From positions 1 through 31,125 of the IMG/VR virus record IMGVR_UViG_3300047457_000466: a stretch of DNA of 31,125 bases. One strand, written 5' to 3'. This document shows positions 29,057-31,125 of this stretch, piece after piece. Numbering within the stretch: position 1 is the stretch's first letter; every line of letters starts with the position of its first letter. Source of the DNA: a virus. The notes under the pieces are model-generated. The model ran no database searches. It was not told the DNA's origin and was given only the letters and a program-made list of their open reading frames with translations. The position numbers and the translations under genes were made by a program.

Positions 29057-29113
29057 CCGGGGCCAATCCCCGAACGATGAGTAATTATAGAACATCATGT
29101 TTAACTTGTGCAA
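29057..29113 (-). promoter_or_regulatory. Repeated phage promoter, copy C
   Basis: TTGCAC (29108-29113), an 18-base spacer and TATAAT (29084-29089) precede ACTCATCGTTCGGGG. One base differs from copy B in the core. A CGGGG/CCCCG hairpin follows the expected start. AAAAGTTGTTG occurs upstream at the same distance as in copy B. It lies after the 60-residue gene and drives the 74-residue gene and the small-protein group. Confidence 0.75.
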
Positions 29114-29124
29114 CAACTTTTTGT

Positions 29125-29307
29125 TTAAAATGGGATGTCGATTTCCCATTCCTCAAGGCAGGAATAAACGATGGTCTCGGCTGGGGGCCGAACTCCCCAG
29201 TGCCGGCAGGTTTCGGTCTTTAAATCGAAAAGGGCGCAGTTAAGACAGCTCCGGTCGATGAACCGTTCAATGAGCATCCGGTGGATGCTGGGGTCCCGCA
29301 TCATCAT
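29125..29307 (-). CDS. Small Cys-motif protein
   Basis: A 60-residue protein from the ATG at 29307, with AAGG upstream; the gene overlaps the helicase 3' end. The pattern Cys-Leu-Asn-Cys-Ala-Leu-Phe, Thr-Cys-Arg-His-Trp-Gly, Pro-Pro, Ser-Cys-Leu-Glu-Glu-Trp-Glu-Ile-Asp-Ile-Pro-Phe is a motif I associate with a widespread small phage protein, probably metal-binding (4 Cys). An upstream in-frame ATG would add 14 residues, deeper inside the helicase gene. Function unknown. Confidence 0.6.
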   Translation of the reverse strand: MMMRDPSIHRMLIERFIDRSCLNCALFDLKTETCRHWGVRPPAETIVYSCLEEWEIDIPF

Positions 29308-30979
29308 GGTCGCCTTCGGAGAATGTTTGTCCGGTGTAGTCATAGCCAATTACCTCGTCAAATGATTTCTTATGTTGAACCCGGATGTTAACCGGAATGC
29401 GTAAGTCATCCACATAAGTCATGGCCTCAGTCGTTGTGTTCGGGACCAAGATAGTCCCGGCCCGCTCACGCCACCACTGGTGCGCTTTATGTTTTGGATA
29501 GCCCTGATGTTCAAAGCATACCCATTCACGAAACATGGATAGCCCGCAGAAGTAAGACACCTGCATGGATGGGGGCCGGCCCTCTTTTTCGTGGATTCGA
29601 TAGGTGACCCTGTCTACCTTCAGGTCTGAAATACGGATGGTGGCATCTGCTATAAGAGCGGCAGTCCCGGCCTCGTGTTCGATCTTAACATCTTTTGGAA
29701 ATTCATCAAGGCAGTTAGTGCAGAACCGGACGCTGGCGTGATTGTATGTCATACAGGCCGGACACACCTTAATGGGGGCCATGCCCTTCCCTTTGCCTTT
29801 CCCTTTTTTCTTGGGCAGTATCGGATCATTGATTGGCCCCAGTCTTCGAGAATTCCCGGCAAAGTCCATGACCAACGTATTTTGTTTAGGACCCTGCTTA
29901 ATGGCCTCCAGCCGCCCCTGCGGACCGGATAAATCAAACCCCGGAGCATAAACCGGACGCGTCCCACGCCCCAGCATTTGTACCCACAAAGAGGCTGAAT
30001 GCGTTGGTCTAAGCACCCCGATAAGGTCGATGCCCGGAAAGTCAAACCCTGTGGTTAAAATCCCATTGTTTACGACCGCTTGGTAGTAGCCAGCTTTGAA
30101 TCCATCAATGCGGGCATCCCGGAGCTCGGTGCTAATCTTCGAGTGAACGTAAGTGGCCCTGATTCCGTATTCCAAAAGGATGTCGGTGACATGCTCTGCG
30201 TGCTCTATGCCTGAAGCGAAGATGAGCCAATGGTTCCGGTTGACCCCATGCTCCACCATCTCGGCTACAGCCGCCCGGGTAACGGCATCTTGGTCAACAG
30301 CCGCCTGCAATTCATTTTGCTTGAATTCCCCGCCAGACAAATGAACCCCGCTAACGTCTAATTCGAGCGCGGTCATCTTCGGCACCAGCATACTCAGGTA
30401 GCCTTGATTCAACAGCCAGTTAAAAGACTCCAAGTCTGTCAGGTCGAAGGCCAAGTCCGTAAACAGCTGGCCGGGATCGGTAAGCATCCCGGTGCCCATC
30501 CGGTAAGGAGTCGCTGTCAGCCCGACAACTTTCAGATAGGGATTAGTTTCTTTTAAGCCAGCAATGACTTTTTGATACTGGGTAGTATTTTTTGGGGAAA
30601 GCAGATGACATTCGTCAATAAGCAACAAGTCTATGCGACCGAAAATTTCAGGATCTGCATTGGCTACCGTTCCAATGCCGCCGAACACTATGGGGTTTCC
30701 GGTGTCTTTCCGTTTAAGGCCAGCTGAATAAACTCCGGCCGGGGCCGTAGGCCAGAGCTGGAGGAACCGCTCGTAATTCTGTTCGATAAGCTCTTTGCTG
30801 TGAGTCAGCTTCATGATCCGTGTACCGGGATACTGGTAACAAGCCCGCTGAATGAAGCTGGCTATGACTACGCTCTTCCCGGTCCCGGTGGGCAGAGCAA
30901 TAATAGGATTGCCCGACTTCTTGGCGAAATAGGTGAAAAGGCTGTCGACCGCGGCCTCTTGGTAATCCCGGAGTATCAT
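29267..30979 (-). CDS. SF2 DNA/RNA helicase, DECH-box, ResIII-like
   Basis: A 570-residue helicase. Motif I Pro30-Thr-Gly-Thr-Gly-Lys-Ser36, motif II Asp122-Glu-Cys-His125, motif III Thr154-Ala-Thr-Pro157, and motif VI Gln-Met-Leu-Gly-Arg-Gly-Thr-Arg-Pro near 334-342 are present. A Lys/Gly stretch at 390-399 is followed by a zinc ribbon (Cys406, Cys409, Cys420, Cys423) and a C-terminal domain of about 140 residues without a known signature. The family includes type III restriction-like translocases and phage replication helicases such as UvsW-type. It is probably used in replication, recombination or DNA repair. Its ATG overlaps the stop of the upstream gene (TAATG). No nuclease motif was seen. 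Confidence 0.85.
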   Translation of the reverse strand: MILRDYQEAAVDSLFTYFAKKSGNPIIALPTGTGKSVVIASFIQRACYQYPGTRIMKLTHSKELIEQNYERFLQLWPTAPAGVYSAGLKRKDTGNPIVFGGIGTVANADPEIFGRIDLLLIDECHLLSPKNTTQYQKVIAGLKETNPYLKVVGLTATPYRMGTGMLTDPGQLFTDLAFDLTDLESFNWLLNQGYLSMLVPKMTALELDVSGVHLSGGEFKQNELQAAVDQDAVTRAAVAEMVEHGVNRNHWLIFASGIEHAEHVTDILLEYGIRATYVHSKISTELRDARIDGFKAGYYQAVVNNGILTTGFDFPGIDLIGVLRPTHSASLWVQMLGRGTRPVYAPGFDLSGPQGRLEAIKQGPKQNTLVMDFAGNSRRLGPINDPILPKKKGKGKGKGMAPIKVCPACMTYNHASVRFCTNCLDEFPKDVKIEHEAGTAALIADATIRISDLKVDRVTYRIHEKEGRPPSMQVSYFCGLSMFREWVCFEHQGYPKHKAHQWWRERAGTILVPNTTTEAMTYVDDLRIPVNIRVQHKKSFDEVIGYDYTGQTFSEGDHDDAGPQHPPDAH

Positions 30980-31125
30980 TAAACGTTTTTGATGGCTAGG
31001 TAATCATCACAGGGCTTTCCCTGCTCCTCCTTAGAACGGTTCGAGGCCTGCTTGGAGCAATACCATTCCCCGCCCGAAATAGGCTCAAGATGAACACAGG
31101 TCCTACAGTTGACCAGCATCTGCGC
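30979..31125 (-). CDS. Small Cys-rich protein, possibly cut by the window edge
   Basis: The frame is open to the end of the window. An ATG at 31119 would give 46 residues. The sequence contains Asn-Cys-Arg-Thr-Cys-Val-His-Leu-Glu-Pro, Glu-Trp-Tyr-Cys and Pro-Cys-Asp-Asp-Tyr-Leu, a small metal-binding pattern. The stop overlaps the helicase start (TAATG), so it is in the same operon. AAGGAGGAG inside this gene lies too far from the helicase ATG to serve it. Function unknown; a start upstream of the window cannot be excluded. Confidence 0.55.
   Translation of the reverse strand, partial: AQMLVNCRTCVHLEPISGGEWYCSKQASNRSKEEQGKPCDDYLAIKNV

Noticed and set aside
1-31125. tRNA, rRNA, integrase or attachment sites
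   Set aside because: I saw no cloverleaf-like sequence, ribosomal RNA, integrase or flanking repeats by eye; a covariance search would be needed to exclude a divergent tRNA.

Overview
The window reads as one stretch of a tailed, contractile-tail (myovirus-type) bacteriophage genome. It looks like a contig from a lytic or metagenomic phage: genes are packed with ATGA/TAATG overlaps, no rRNA, tRNA, integrase or cellular housekeeping gene was seen, and the two halves are transcribed convergently towards a strong hairpin terminator near 18,214-18,238. A Gram-negative host is likely (lysozyme-like domain in the tape measure, Gpt-like and QueC/D/E proteins of bacterial type), but the sequence does not fix the genus. 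The extreme left end (1-45) is a perfect fold-back inverted repeat that breaks a reading frame and is probably an assembly or amplification artefact.

Left half, + strand (16-18,210): virion genes. First come the adhesins: a collagen-like fibre (5' truncated), a second fibre, three small fibre-associated proteins, a collagen/beta-helix tailspike and a GT-B glycosyltransferase. A sigma70-like promoter (7312-7340) then opens the tail module: tail terminator, DUF3383 sheath with an inserted domain, DUF3277 tube, a G/GT-type chaperone pair with a canonical -1 slippery heptamer, a short tape measure with a lysozyme-like domain, Dit-like protein, baseplate plug, hub, spike, gp25/W-like and J-like wedge proteins, a DUF2612 protein, then a receptor-binding fibre and a fibre-assembly-like protein.

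Right half, - strand (31,125 to 18,358, read right to left): early/replication genes. These are a DECH-box helicase flanked by Cys-rich small proteins, a group of small unknown and membrane proteins, three proteins sharing a C-terminal HTH-like domain, then a deazaguanine operon queE-queC-queD-(Gpt-like PRT::folE). After a terminator with an embedded promoter follow a DenV-like glycosylase, a DpdA-type DNA transglycosylase and a DnaN-like clamp, and finally a small unknown protein, a 67-residue protein and a family A DNA polymerase. Three copies of a nearly identical promoter element (21.2, 28.0 and 29.1 kb) drive this half.

Together FolE, QueD, QueE and QueC would make preQ0 from GTP and DpdA would swap it for guanine in phage DNA. 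No QueF, ArcS or amidotransferase partner is in the window, so preQ0 itself is the simplest prediction for the modified base. Points most worth following up: the PRT-FolE fusion, a QueC whose usual zinc cysteines are absent, the three tandem paralogues of an unrecognised small domain, the repeated promoter family with 5' hairpins, and the frameshifted tail chaperone.
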